A stretch of DNA of 64,000 nt, taken from NCBI GenBank assembly GCA_949825025.1, contig OX463782.1, positions 5,095,501 through 5,159,500 on the forward strand, read 5' to 3'. The notes below the pieces were generated by a model. It saw only the letters and a program-made list of their open reading frames with translations. It was not told where the DNA came from and made no database searches. Source of the stretch: Siphlonurus alternatus. Its lineage: Eukaryota > Arthropoda > Insecta > Ephemeroptera > Siphlonuridae. Below, one piece after another: positions 1-11,600 of this stretch; the first letter of the stretch is position 1; each line of letters opens with the position of its first letter. The position numbers and the translations under genes were made by a program.

Positions 1-51
1 CTCTTTTGAAAATCCACTTTCAACAAGGTGAACACTTTGCTATTTTCGCAG

Positions 52-1923
52 ATGCAATTGTGCACTCATGTGCAGTCTCTGTGGGACGTGGTGCCTGACA
101 AACCTCAGCAGCCGAGTCACGTGACCTACGTGAACAACTGCAGCGACGTGCACGTGGGCGACCTCGTGATCGTGTCCGCGCCAATCCAGATCAACACCGT
201 GGTGCAGCTCGTGCAGAGAGACGTGGAACCAGCAGCTAATACACGTGCGTAGTCTGTGGCTTACTGTTAAAAAATGATTTTTCAAAAAAAAAAAAAAAAT
301 CAAATGATGACAGAATCGCTCTACTTATAGCAATAAAATGCCCTATAAGACCTTTCATAAAGCACATATATTATACACTACTACGTAAGTCATTTTTGTG
401 TTTCTGCAAATTATTCATAAGCTACGAACGTTAATTGCTTATAGTCCCATTGCATTACTTAAATATATATTTAATTCTAAATTTAAATGTAATATTTTAT
501 TTATTTTCTGTCTTTATTAGCTAATCGAAATAATTTTGCAATTTTTAGTAGCTTATAATTATTTAAGAACAATTGAACATTATTATTTCCTGAAATTTTA
601 CTTTTAATATTACAATAACAAAATAAATATTCATAATGGTTTCTTTCTCTTGTATATACACAGCTCTGCTTCTCTTAATTGGTGTTACATATATATTACA
701 CACAGCTCGTTAAGTTATGCCTCACAGACAGTACACCACCAGAACCGGAACAGCTGACACAGAAGCAACAAGGCAGGCTGTGCATCATAGAGCGACGGGC
801 GTGGGGTGCGGTACCTCCGAGCAACGCGAATCTCCTTCCGAACCAGCTGGGGTGGGTGGTGATCGTCGACACTTCGACCGAATGGTGCTCAAGTCTGGCC
901 GAGAATGTCCTGCAGGTATAATCTAGTAAATAAGAGTAAATTGTCTGTAGGTATATAGGGGGTATATATATATAAATAACAGTAAATTATCTGTTCGTAA
1001 CCACTCTAACCACAGTACACTTTCTGAACTCGATCATTAAACTTAATGAAATTGAGCGAGGCGTAGTGCTTTGACCGGTTCTCGTTAGATCACTGAAGTC
1101 AAACAAAGTTAAGCGTGGTTAGAACTTGGATAGGTGACCATTTTAAGTAAAATTTACGTTTTTCTTTCTCCCTGAGGTAAATTCATCTCATTTTCCACCA
1201 AGTGCAGTGATGCACTTGTCTGACCAGGCTTTGGATATCACTTTAATCCATCAATTGAAAAAAAGTAGAGGTGTCCATCCTGGCTGAGGTTTTCCACGGT
1301 TCCCTCAGTCTCACCTCAGTGAATGCTGGGACGCGTAACAGGACGTGGCCACCATCCTTTCCTTACCTTATTCCTACCCAATATTCCACCTCGAGCTTCA
1401 ATCTCATAGCTGGGATGAAAGTTGTAAAATAATAATAATAAAACAAAATGACCCAATTTTATGAGAAAATCAGATGAATTTGGTTCTGGATTCGTGCTAA
1501 TTCATACCTGTACCAATGATCATTCAGGTCCAACGTATCCAGAACATACACATGCAGACCCGCGGTTGGTGGGACATCGCCTACAACTTCCTGATTGGCG
1601 GGGACGGTAGCGTGTACGAAGGTCGGGGCTGGAACGTGCGGGGGTCAACGACCCTGGGATTTAACATGAAGAGCTTCAGCGTCGCCTTCATCGGCTCCTT
1701 CGACTTCAAAGAGCCGCCCAAAGAACAGCTTACTGCGGCCTTAGGACTGTTAGAGATGGCCATGGCCAGGGGACAAGTTGCCAAGGACTACAAGATATTA
1801 GCCCACTGTCAGTTGAGGCCATCCGGGAGTCCACGAAAAGCACTCTTGAATATTATTAAAAGTTGGCCTAGATGGACTTCAGATGTGCCTCAAATAACAT
1901 GTGATGTCGAATTAAATAAGTAA
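52..1923 (+). CDS. Non-catalytic peptidoglycan recognition protein, last three exons (5' part outside window)
   Basis: Coding exons are 52-244, 728-915 and 1528-1923 (stop TAA), with AG/GT borders and matching phases 0-1, 1-0 and 0; about 258 residues are visible. The first exon encodes a stretch around HVTYVNNCSDVHVGD that resembles the region before the PGRP domain in long insect receptors (PGRP-LC/LE type). The next two exons encode the PGRP/amidase_2 fold: ERRAWGA, then GWWDIAYNF, GGDGSVYEGRGW, and LAHCQLRPSGSP. Amidase PGRPs bind zinc through His, His and Cys with a catalytic Tyr. Here the first His is Asp (VIVDTS), the Tyr and second His remain, and the Cys position is Ser (GSPRK), so hydrolysis is not expected and a sensing role is inferred. 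The second Cys of the usual small disulfide after WCSSLAEN also appears absent. Whether a membrane segment lies upstream cannot be seen. Confidence 0.9.
1010..1430 (+). mobile_element. SINE with 5S rRNA-like head (SINE3-type), copy 1
   Basis: Positions 1075-1143 read like the middle and 3' half of 5S rRNA, including a close match to the box C region (GGTTAGAACTTGGATAGG). A conserved body follows (GTGCAGTGATGCACTTGT, GAGGTTTTCCACGGTTCC, AATGCTGGGACGCGTAAC) and an (ATA)-rich tail to about 1430. It lies in the last intron of the PGRP gene. The same head and body recur at 54535-54890, and a decayed head at 54915-55040. Confidence 0.75.
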
Positions 1924-2621
1924 AATTTAGATTTTCTATAGTTCAACAAATGAAAGATTGCTACTGGAAGCAGCCGGGAGTGTGAGGATTTACTAGTCCA
2001 GTTTTTAACCTCAAACCTTGCAAAAATTTATATTAAGGACTGTCACATACATATTTGTAAAATCTTTGCAGTTTCATGTTCATAGTATAGCTAATATCCT
2101 TCCCTTTGCAGCTATTCTGGTGGTATCTTTCATTTATTGAACTATATGGATAAATGAATTTTGTAACATGTCACTCAGTGCTGACGTATTTATGTTTGCA
2201 ATTTAACAATATATTTATAAATAATAATATAATTTATATATATTAAGAAAACCAGAACTGCAACATCATAATGCATGTTAATTAATTTTAATGTTATTAA
2301 ATAATTAAATTGCAAAAATTAAACTAGCAATTAATTGCAAAAGTGCTAAACGATCCTGTAAAACAATTAGCAATTGCATACTTTTGTCTCTGGTGGGTTT
2401 AAATTTAATAATCTGCATGGTATAAAATTGTGATATTCATTTTCTTTAATTTATCAATTTTATAATTAATTTATAATTAAACTATATTTAAAATCTTATC
2501 ATTATCTGGAAGATTTATTTTGGCTCAACAAATTGCTTATATTTTTTTTTTCATTACATTCAAAACGAAGTAAATATTATCATAAAAAATAACTATATTA
2601 TATATATATATATATATATAT
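1924..2621. other. AT-rich intergenic stretch after the PGRP gene
   Basis: No gene seen. It should hold the PGRP 3' UTR, but no AATAAA close to the stop was found. It ends in a (TA)n run at about 2599-2620 that abuts the hAT-like element. Confidence 0.5.
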
Positions 2622-2944
2622 CAGGGGCGGCTCGTACTATAGTACTGCGGTACTGCAGCCCCCCCAGAAATTTTGGGAACAAACACACAATTAGAAATAT
2701 CAAATAATCCTATAATTTTTCTGAACTTAATTTCCAGCAAATTTTTATCAGTTCTAACATTTAAAATCATGAAATTTTTGCCGCTGCCGCGTAAATTTAT
2801 TCCCTCAGCGCTGCCCAGCGGAAGGTACTGCCACTACTAGCAGTAGCACAAAGCAGTGTTCCCACCCTCATTCTCCTCCTCTTCAACTCCCACTCAAGCC
2901 GTGTGATTTTGGAGCGATCGGGGACTGTGCGATCGGCAGTACCC

Positions 2945-2980
2945 GCAAGCTCATTGGTTCAATAGAACCAATGAGCTTGT
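2945..2980. repeat. Perfect 16-base hairpin inside the hAT-like element
   Basis: The arms 2945-2960 and 2965-2980 (core CAAGCTCATTGGTTC) are complementary apart from the outermost base, with a 4-base loop. Confidence 0.6.
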
Positions 2981-3734
2981 GATATTTGATATGCGAGAAT
3001 AATTTTGAACAACACTTCGAAGACATTTCCTGTAATATGGTTTCATTGAGCAGATTAACAAAATTTTAATTTCATTAATCAGTGAATATACTAACAAAGA
3101 TTGACTAAATATATTGAAGCACCTGAGGAATGAAGACCAGCACTTTTATTTTACTTTAATAAAAATATGACTGTCCCAAAAGAACCAACACTTTTGTCTT
3201 TTGAAAATTAAGTGGTGTATGCATGTAAACAATCGTGAGATCTCACGTTCGAACAACGACAACAACAGGTTTCTTACTAACCACGCAGTTAGCGCCAGTC
3301 TAACTCGATGGCACTAAACGTCGATCGAATTAATTAAGTGAGAAATCTGGATAGCTTAATTCGTTCGTGAATCGCGCCCATGTATTTTATTATAAATTAT
3401 AAGTTTACCAGGAACAAGTCGATATACATGGGAGCTATTTATTTATTAATTATTCACTACAGCATTTTATACCATTAATGTGAAAATTCAAACATAAAAA
3501 TAAAACAATAAAACAAAAACAAGTTGTAAAATTGTACGAGTATACAAAATATAAGAAAACATCGTTAACTATACTGCTCCAGGATGAGAAAAATATATAG
3601 CTTATTTTCCCGGGTTTGCGTGTACCGGCAGTACATTATTTAGCAGCAAATATGCGATAGTAATCAAAGAAATATTGCATGGCTAAAAAAAAAATAAAAC
3701 AATAATAAAAAAATTGGGATCTTTGATCTGTTAT

Positions 3735-4100
3735 ACCGCTCGAGAGGGATTCTAGGAATTTTCGGTATAAGACATTTCTGTGTAAGGAATGTTCGGTGTA
3801 AGCGTTCGGTGTATATTGACAACATGTATACTGACTATTGATATATATAGCATAAGTTCTTCTAGTTCTTCTAATTCTGACCTCAAATAGAAAAAGTATT
3901 AATAAATTGAAAAACAATTACATTATTTTATATTTAACAGTTTTATTAACGTTGCACCAAATTTTCTTTACGCTGAAAATTCCTTGCACCGAATCTTCCT
4001 TTCACCAAGATCTCTTTACACCGAAAGTTCCGTACACCGAACGCTTACACCGAACATTCCTTACACCGAAATGTCTTACACCGAAAATGCCGGATACCTG
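3735..4100. repeat. Inverted pair of short tandem arrays of TTACACCGAA units
   Basis: Positions 3955-4097 hold about seven degenerate units of 13-17 bases built on TTACACCGAA. Positions 3755-3813 hold the same units in the opposite orientation (TTCGGTGTAAG). The outer units match in the same order on both sides, so the block can fold into one long hairpin with a loop of about 140 bases. Confidence 0.7.
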
Positions 4101-4887
4101 ATAGGCGATGTAGAGGAGAACATTTTATTTTTTTTTTCGTAATTTTCATGACGGAGATTTTTTTAGCATTAGGTCAGCTGATCCGTGTTATCTCTACCTT
4201 AACAGGATTACAATTATTTTTTTCTCAATTAAATAAATACTAATAATATTGAAATAATGTTTAATAATGCAATTTTTTCTTATATAAATTTCATTTTTTA
4301 TTTTTTTATTAAATTTTGTCTTTAAAAATTTATATTAGATTCTGGTTGTTGCCTAATTTTGTACATATTGTATATACCATGATCGATTTATTTGATGTTC
4401 ATTATATACATTGCGTAAAAATTATACCAGACATTCAGGTTTCATATTAACAATGCAGTTTGAATGCAGTTTGATTGACACTATTATTTAAAAAAAAAGG
4501 GCTTAAAACAATATTTATTTTTATATAAATATATGTTTCTTACCACGTGAAAGGACTTATGAATTAAAAAAAATAATTAAAAATTGGATATTATATTAAG
4601 TTTGAAACATTCAATCACGATTTCAAAAGGGCTCGCATAAGTGCATGTCATAACAAATTATAAATAAAATGCATGCATTTTTTTATTTTAGATAATTTCT
4701 GCTTCGTTGTTGAGAGCATTATTATATGATTTTGTCATAATTTTACCCTAAAAAAGGGGCGTGTCCTTAAAAAAAATCGCGCCTGCGGCGGGCCATTGGG
4801 GGGCTCCGCCCCCCAAACCCCCCATGGTGTTCTGCGGGTCCCATGTCAGGCAGCACCCCCACGGAAAAGGGGCACGAGCCGCCCCTG

Positions 4888-5230
4888 ATATATATATATA
4901 TATATATATATACACAAAATATAAGAGCTGCTGATTTCATTCCTGTACTGATTTACTAGCTTATTTATATATTGGTAAAAAATGACAGTAAGTTAATTTA
5001 TTATGGAAAGAGAGAGAAGAAAGAGTACGTTGCTGCAGTTAGTTATGGTGTGATATGCTGCTATTCACACTCTTTTTATTGTAACTTTAGTCAATGATGA
5101 ATGTGAAGTAAATAAACTATTTCTCATTTAATACTCATTATTATTGTAAAATTTATTTTACTAAATTTTAAAATTCATATTGAAGCTTCCTATGAGAGCC
5201 TTCCTTTTTTTACGTGTAAAGGAAGTTGCA
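4888..5230. other. Short AT-rich gap between the hAT-like element and the candidate yellow promoter
   Basis: A (TA)n run at 4888-4911, then AT-rich sequence with no recognisable gene or repeat. Confidence 0.5.
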
Positions 5231-5395
5231 TACATATAAGGTTCTATTAGTTCACCTCCAGTGGCGCTGCGATCGATCGCCGATATCATCTCGTATGCTA
5301 CCGTATGCTACACAAAATACAACAGGTTCTTCACAACCTTCGGTCGACAAGTTTCCTCGGGAAAAACCATCAAGCCACTTCAGGTGAACTGCAAG
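5231..5395 (+). promoter_or_regulatory. Candidate core promoter and untranslated first exon, possibly of the yellow-family gene
   Basis: TATAAG at 5235-5240 lies 25 bases before CCAGTG (5259-5264), an initiator-like site. A GC-richer segment follows and ends at a strong donor, GCAAG/GTAAGA, after 5395 (an alternative is CAG/GTGAAC at 5383). The coding start of the yellow gene is preceded by an acceptor at 15017-15018, so an upstream untranslated exon is needed and this is the best candidate seen. The open frame here lacks an ATG, so no protein is called. The link is inference. Confidence 0.35.
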
Positions 5396-8131
5396 GTAAG
5401 AGAACACTTAGTAAAATGTAATGTTAATTATTTAGATTTGTTATATATAATATTTTATTAATTTTCTTTTCATGCAAATTAACAAGCAAATATATAAAAA
5501 ATTATTTTTTTTTATATTAAATTTTGACTTGCATTAGTTGCAAAATAAATTTTATTAATAAATTATTATGAATGTAGTTCAGCAGCTTATTTTTTCTTCA
5601 AATTTACGTCACTTTTGAGTTTCGAGTGTGCTGATTCCGAATCTACAAGAATTTTTTGTCACTTTCGATTCGTTCGCGAATTATGCAATTTTATAAAAAA
5701 AAAATGTGTTTTTACGTCAGACCATTCCCCTCATTTTTCATATTGTTCGCACCTCCGCTACCGTGACTCAGTCATATAGGTCATAATGATAAGGGTTGGT
5801 ATTGTTGATAAGATAAGGGCATGGGCCGGTTAGGCGTCAGTTGAGTCAGTTCATCGAGAACCGGTGGGGTGGACGGATCGCATGATCAATTAGTTTTTTT
5901 TTCCGTGTTCCAGCAGTTCCGATTTTCTCCAAACTTTCTAATGACATTTCTAATGTCCTGTAAAGTAAAGAACAAGCATTAAAAAATGTCGGAAAAACAT
6001 TAAAACCGTAAAAAAATAATAAATATAGATATACGTATACGGGCTATGGCGGGAAGTGGTGGTTATTGGGCGGGGGAAAAGACGTAAAATAAGTGAAATT
6101 ATAACGATATCGATGTATTTCACTTGTCGTCTTTTGATAAAGCGTACTAACAGACTTTCGATCGAAATCGCCTTCAGAAAGGCTAAAAAATCACAAAAAC
6201 AAAACAAAACATCGCCACGTATTTTTTTTGGCATATATTACTGTAATATACAAACTTTACAACAAAATTTAAAATGTGCATTATTCGAATGAATGTACAG
6301 TAAAATTCCTACCAAAAGTACCCGGAAGTGAGAGATTTATACATTTCCTAATAACATTTGAAGTTTTTACAGAGATATTTTTAATGAGAGATGTTTACTT
6401 GATTTTTAAATTTTCAAACTCGTACATAAAAGCCATAACTCTCTAACTTCCGGTTTTTTCCGGTGAAAATAAAAAAATAATTTGACTGTTTGTGGAGCTG
6501 CAATGCACGTTCAACAAATCAGATAATGGTGACGTTCGAGATGTAATTTATAAGAAATATGTAAACATCTCTACATGTTTAAATTGATGTATGTTTATTT
6601 ATTGATGCATGTTTATTTTAGAATATTTCACTGTGTCTAAAATTTAATATTTAAAGCAAACACCTATAAACTCTTTTATATCTTGATTTGAATGAAAGAA
6701 CTCTTGGCCGTTCTCCCTGCACTAACCATTTCCTGTAACTCTTGTGACCATGACAAATTAAAGAAAGGCTTTTCCTGATGTTTACTTCCTTTGTCAGTGC
6801 ATGCACAAGCAGGATATTTAATTTCCTTACATTCTTAGCAACATTTTGTAATAAAGTTTTAATTAACTTTAATAAATTATTATACCAAATGGAAATTACT
6901 TATTTTGACATTATAAGTTATTATTTAATATACACATAATTATTTTATTTGATGGCGACTTTCATTAAACTGATTATGTGCAAGAACTATTTACTAAGAG
7001 GCCTAACTTTTTTGCCGCCAACCGGCTGACATTTCCTTAGCCCAGTGACGTCACGACGTTGACTTTTCTAGCGCATTTGATTGGCCTAGAGTCAGCTACA
7101 AAGATACCGCGGTCAAAGATGCCGCTTTATTAGCCATCTGTCAAATCTGTCAAGCTGTCAAATCTTTGACGTCTTCAAAGAAACCGCCCGAGCACGTGGC
7201 TCATTTAGCGGACTTCCCCGAAGGTTGGCGAGAAATGTCGAGTATCGAGGTTCTTCAATAAGTTGTTCTAGACCGTCCTCCAGTATATAGTCGTTGGATT
7301 ATGTGATTAAACCCTCGGGACGTCATGACTGTATACACTGTTTTATTTTATTAAATCTTTCACAGGCTGAAATTAAATTAGTAGAAACAAAGAAAAACAT
7401 GAGAGCCTATAAGACAAATATAAAAGTGGCTGAAAAACAACCTTTAGAATTGCTATACAGTCAATACAGTGTCTATATTCACGTAATAAAATATAAGAAC
7501 ATACATAGATATTATGAAATACATGTCATACATCAGAAAACAATAATAATGATAATATAAAATTTTTAACAAACATAAGCTGCCTAGTAATAATTATAAA
7601 ATATAAAATCCAATTAAAATTAATAATTCAATTATATATTTAATAATTAATTTTATTGATCATACTGTCTATGTCACATAGAAGTCTTGTTTGTTAGGAT
7701 GGTTAAGTTGAAATTAACGATTGTCTTCTGTTTTTGGGTGTAGACTGCAAATTTGACAAGTATTGCAAATTTTATCATCTATTTATTATCGCTTGAAACT
7801 GCATTTTCAAAAAGTTAGGAGTATCGTGCTCTCTAGAGGGGTGTACACAAATATTGTGTCTAAAAATATGAAATATGCCGCTTCCTGCATGCATACACCT
7901 TGATGACGTGAAATTATATGTGATTTATTTGTTAGAGTGTACTCTGTAATTGAAGTACAGTTATAAAATGCAGGATTTATGTTAAAATAACCTGTCTGCA
8001 AAGTCGTCCCGGTGGTACAACTAGAGAATCAAGTCTCATCGCCACGTCACACGTTTATATCGGTATCTTAGGTCACGCAGGACAAAACGAACATCGACAA
8101 GCGGATCCGCATGTGAAATAAATTGTTATAA
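5396..8131. other. AT-rich stretch, probable part of yellow intron 1
   Basis: No coding exon recognised. A short cluster of transcription-factor-like sites lies at 5765-5885 and a GC-richer island at 6990-7290; both are listed separately. Confidence 0.4.
5765..5885 (+). promoter_or_regulatory. Cluster of AP-1/GATA/Grainyhead-like sites
   Basis: In about 120 bases there are TGACTCAGTCA (AP-1/Maf type), overlapping GATA sites (TTGATAAGATAAGG), TTGAGTCAG, and two AACCGG-type sites (GGCCGGTTAGG, GAACCGGTGG) like Grainyhead targets. Such a mixture fits an epidermal or barrier enhancer, where yellow-family genes often act, but short motifs also arise by chance. Confidence 0.3.
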
Positions 8132-8341
8132 TACACCTCTGGACACCACGATCGTTACTCCTGTTTTTGTTTATAGGCGTTACCATGTAGTCTAGATGAA
8201 AGCGTTATGACGAACGAAAACATGTGTTTATATTGATAGACTGGGATGCTCTACTTATATGTCCCAAAACTGTAAATCTGCATCTCTCTGCCTATTGGAG
8301 TTGCAGCTCTAGCAAGTGAGGCAGTAGTAAAGTTTATATAC

Positions 8342-8642
8342 TGTAAGGTTCCCTTCCCAGCAGATAGTACGTGCAGGTTGATAATTTCCATGATCCGTAT
8401 TGTACACGGCATGAGAACCACATGTCAGCATTTTGTGCATAAGGCGAGAGATTTGATCACTCGGGTGCTAGCCGCGGGCGCGTGAGCGTCTTGCGCGGTG
8501 GCCACGCAGGCCGCCGCATACACCTGTAGTAAATAGACAATAAACTCTAAGTATTAGCAGTATTTACGAGTCTCAGTTAAGAATTTTCCTCCACCTTTAG
8601 GAACAGATAAATTAATTAAATACGTAAGAAAAGAGTCTTACA
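8342..8642 (+). repeat. 5' long terminal repeat
   Basis: 301 bases, TGTAAGG...TCTTACA. It lacks a 15-base segment (around AACCGGATGACGTTA) that the 3' LTR carries after GGCGAGAG, so the two are not identical. Confidence 0.85.
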
Positions 8643-11600
8643 AGTGGTGTCAGAAACGGGATACTGATTTTCTATTAATCAGAAACGAACTCAAGTCTGT
8701 TCCTAAAAAGGAGGATAAAATTAAATAACTGTTTTATAAATTTCACGTGAGTAAAAGTGAAGTTTTTTTTATTATTAACTAAGAGGTAATAATTTGCTGC
8801 GTGTTAGAACAAAATACGACGTGTTACATAAAAGAAAAAGATTCGACGGTCAAGAAATCAAGAAGCTGCATCAACGCTCATCATTTCGAGAGTCAAAATT
8901 AGCCTGCGCAGAAGACAACCCACATCGAGAGGGCTTGCTGAGTCTTCGAGCCAAGGATGTTCGACCCCCGGATGAGTAACCTGGGGATGTCTGCAGTCGA
9001 GAGGAGCCGTGCAGAGAGCCTTGCAGAGATCGCGCGACAGCCGTAGCAGCTAAACGCCACGTCGAGCCACGTCGGATGAAAGCAAAAGAGGTAGGCTATG
9101 ACCCAAAGTTTAACTGAAGTCAATTTGTAATTGCATGTGGCAAATATGTTCATTCAATGAGTGTTTTAAATCAATAATAAATTTCGCAAATATAAAGTTA
9201 ACAAGATTTTTTATATTTTTGCAGCTAGAATTTTACATTTTTCTTTTGAGTAATAAAATATACTTAATTTTTTTTCTCTCCCAACAAAAATGGGAGAACA
9301 CAATAAACAACTAAAAAAAAAAAAAAGTGATAAGATTGCAATACATATTTTTGTGCAAACTAAAAAAAAAAAAAAAAAAAAAAACTATATAATGACAATA
9401 AACGAGTTGAACGAACATATTATAATTGTAAAAAAGAAGTTTCCCTGTTATTTCGATTTATAAGTATTTCATTATTATGATAATGGCTGATATAAGATAT
9501 TGAATGACGATCGTATGTAAATATTTTATAAGCAAGTGATTTTATTTATTATCGATATAAACGGCTATACTATAGAAAAGCACATTCCTTGTGAACAGTT
9601 CAAGTAAAATTTGGTATATAAATCTTCGACAGACATTGAATTAAGCACAAATACGCACGTAACAATAGATCGAAATAAAGTAAAAGTAAACAATAAACAA
9701 TTTTTATAAGATTTCAAATCATACAATGAATCTAACATAAAAATGAATACGAGAGTTGAGAAAAATTATTTGCTATATAACGTAGTACTGTTTCAGTTTC
9801 ATAAATTAAAAAAAAAATATATCTTGCATAACGTTTTTTTTAAAAATTATGTCAGCATTGCCAATATTTCCTCGGAATTTTAAAAATTAACAATTTAATA
9901 GTAAATTCATTTTATTCTGTAAAAAAAAAAAAAATCAATCAATGTGCAATCAAAATTATTCTTTTAATATAAGTTAATTAAAAGTCGTGTGAAAATAAAT
10001 TACACTGTAAAAAAAAAAAAAAGTACAGTAAATGGAAATACATCTCTTGTCAGTCGAACTCAATCAATTAAAAAATTGTAAATTGTAATTTCTGATGTAA
10101 AATGTACTGTTCTATGTTGTAAAAAAAAAAAAAAAAAAAAATGAAATTTGACACATAATATATATCATCATAAATAATGCTTGATTTAAAATGAAATGAT
10201 TAAGAATGAAGTGCATATATCGCTATACTGTCAATATTTCTTGATAAAATAATTGCATAAGTTACTTGAGAAAATACATTTTGGAAAAGCGATAAATAAT
10301 TGCAATAAAATACCAATGTATTGCAACATGATATATAAGTATTTCCAATTCTACCGAAGGAACTTTGTCGGATTTCATTTAATTTTCATAATTTTCACAA
10401 ATTCCAGAACTTTACACTGTATGAATTTAAAGTTAATCAATTACACAGTAAAAAAAAAATAATAATAATAATTATTTTAAAACTTATTGGTTTACATAGA
10501 AAGCCGTAACAGTAATCAAATATCATCAAAACTATAATAAAATCACAAAATGCTTTAAACTGCAGTAAAAAAAAAAATGTAATATCTAACATCAAGTGAT
10601 CAAGCGTTAAATAACATGCTGGTGAAAAAGCAGAGGTGGTAATCAAATGAAAATAATAAATAATGGCTACTCAGTTTACAAGTATATCAAATACATATTA
10701 AATATAAAATACAACTAGTTAATGTTGAATCTCACCTTGTGGAATTGGAATCCACAAACTACATGACGGTATGCTATGAAATGATTTATTGGTAAAAATT
10801 AGGGCTATATAGTCGTGGCGCATTGTATAGAGTATGGCATCAAAACCGTACTCAGCCTTTGTTAGCACGAGGTACAGAAACATGTAAACGCATTTATTGT
10901 GGGAAGGCCAACCCATCTGATGCTGCTAGAATTGCATAATCTACCTTACGTCTGAAGCAACCCTAAAATTGAATGTTCTAAGGGGCAGCCAGTGTCATAT
11001 ATATTCACGCAAGTATATCTGTTTGTAGTATATAGCGACTGTACTTCCAAGCCTATAAGATGTATCGCACTGCACTAGCCAGAGTCTATGTTGCAGGTTG
11101 ATAGGCAATAATAAATAAAATATATTATTAATAATAAAAATGCAATAATGAGTACGTCGCAGTCACAGCTATACAAGGGGACGCCCGTCGCTCTTATAGT
11201 ACAACGAGCGATGCTGTAATTCGTGAGATACCTGAGTCCTTAAATAAAAGCCAATCCTCACTCCCTCTATGTGCACCAATTTTCAGTAAAGTGACTGTAA
11301 TGAATAGTAAATAAATACAAGTAAGCTAATCACAAGCTATATAATAAGCTACTCAAGAGTGAATAATAGACTTATTTAAGCAGAAGAAAAGTCACAAAAA
11401 CGCATCAAACTTGATCAATTATAAATTTATAAGTTTCATCTTGCAGTCTGTTTATAAAATGAATCAATTAAATAAAGAAAATGTCTAGCTATAAAAAAAT
11501 AATGTCACAACAATAAAAAGATCTGTTAAACGAAACTCAGAGCAATTCATGTAAACGATCAGTCAGTTCAAAATTAAATTTACAATCAATCAATTCAGCC

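Larger units (their letters stand above)
2622..4887. mobile_element. hAT-like DNA transposon carcass, non-coding
   Basis: The left end reads CAGGGGCGGCTCGT and the right end is its exact reverse complement, giving a 14-base terminal inverted repeat. Both ends are flanked by TATATATA, compatible with the 8-base target duplication of hAT elements but ambiguous because the site is a (TA)n run. The right subterminal part is GC-rich with a GGGGGGCTCCGCCCCCC hairpin. No transposase reading frame is visible in 2.27 kb. It contains younger insertions: half of a GGGYGCGATTCACGAAG foldback at about 3257-3380, the ACACCGAA array, and a short piece near 4172-4203 matching the end of the palindrome at 46219-46613. 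Confidence 0.7.

Noticed and set aside
1075..1143. A genuine 5S rRNA gene
   Set aside because: Only the middle and 3' part resemble 5S, with mismatches, and the sequence continues into a body shared with 54535-54890. It is a SINE head, not a gene.
3735..4100. CRISPR-like array
   Set aside because: The units are 13-17 bases, degenerate, directly abutting without spacers and mirrored; the genome is eukaryotic.
2622..4887. Active hAT transposon
   Set aside because: No transposase frame of useful length is present; only the ends and subterminal hairpin remain.
5261..5461. 66-residue frame MALRSIADIIS as a protein-coding exon
   Set aside because: It begins with GTG, not ATG, and shows no family similarity; a 5' untranslated exon fits better.
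8794..8979. 61-codon basic frame near the 5' end of the LTR element as gag
   Set aside because: It starts without ATG and shows no zinc knuckle or other gag feature; too short to call.
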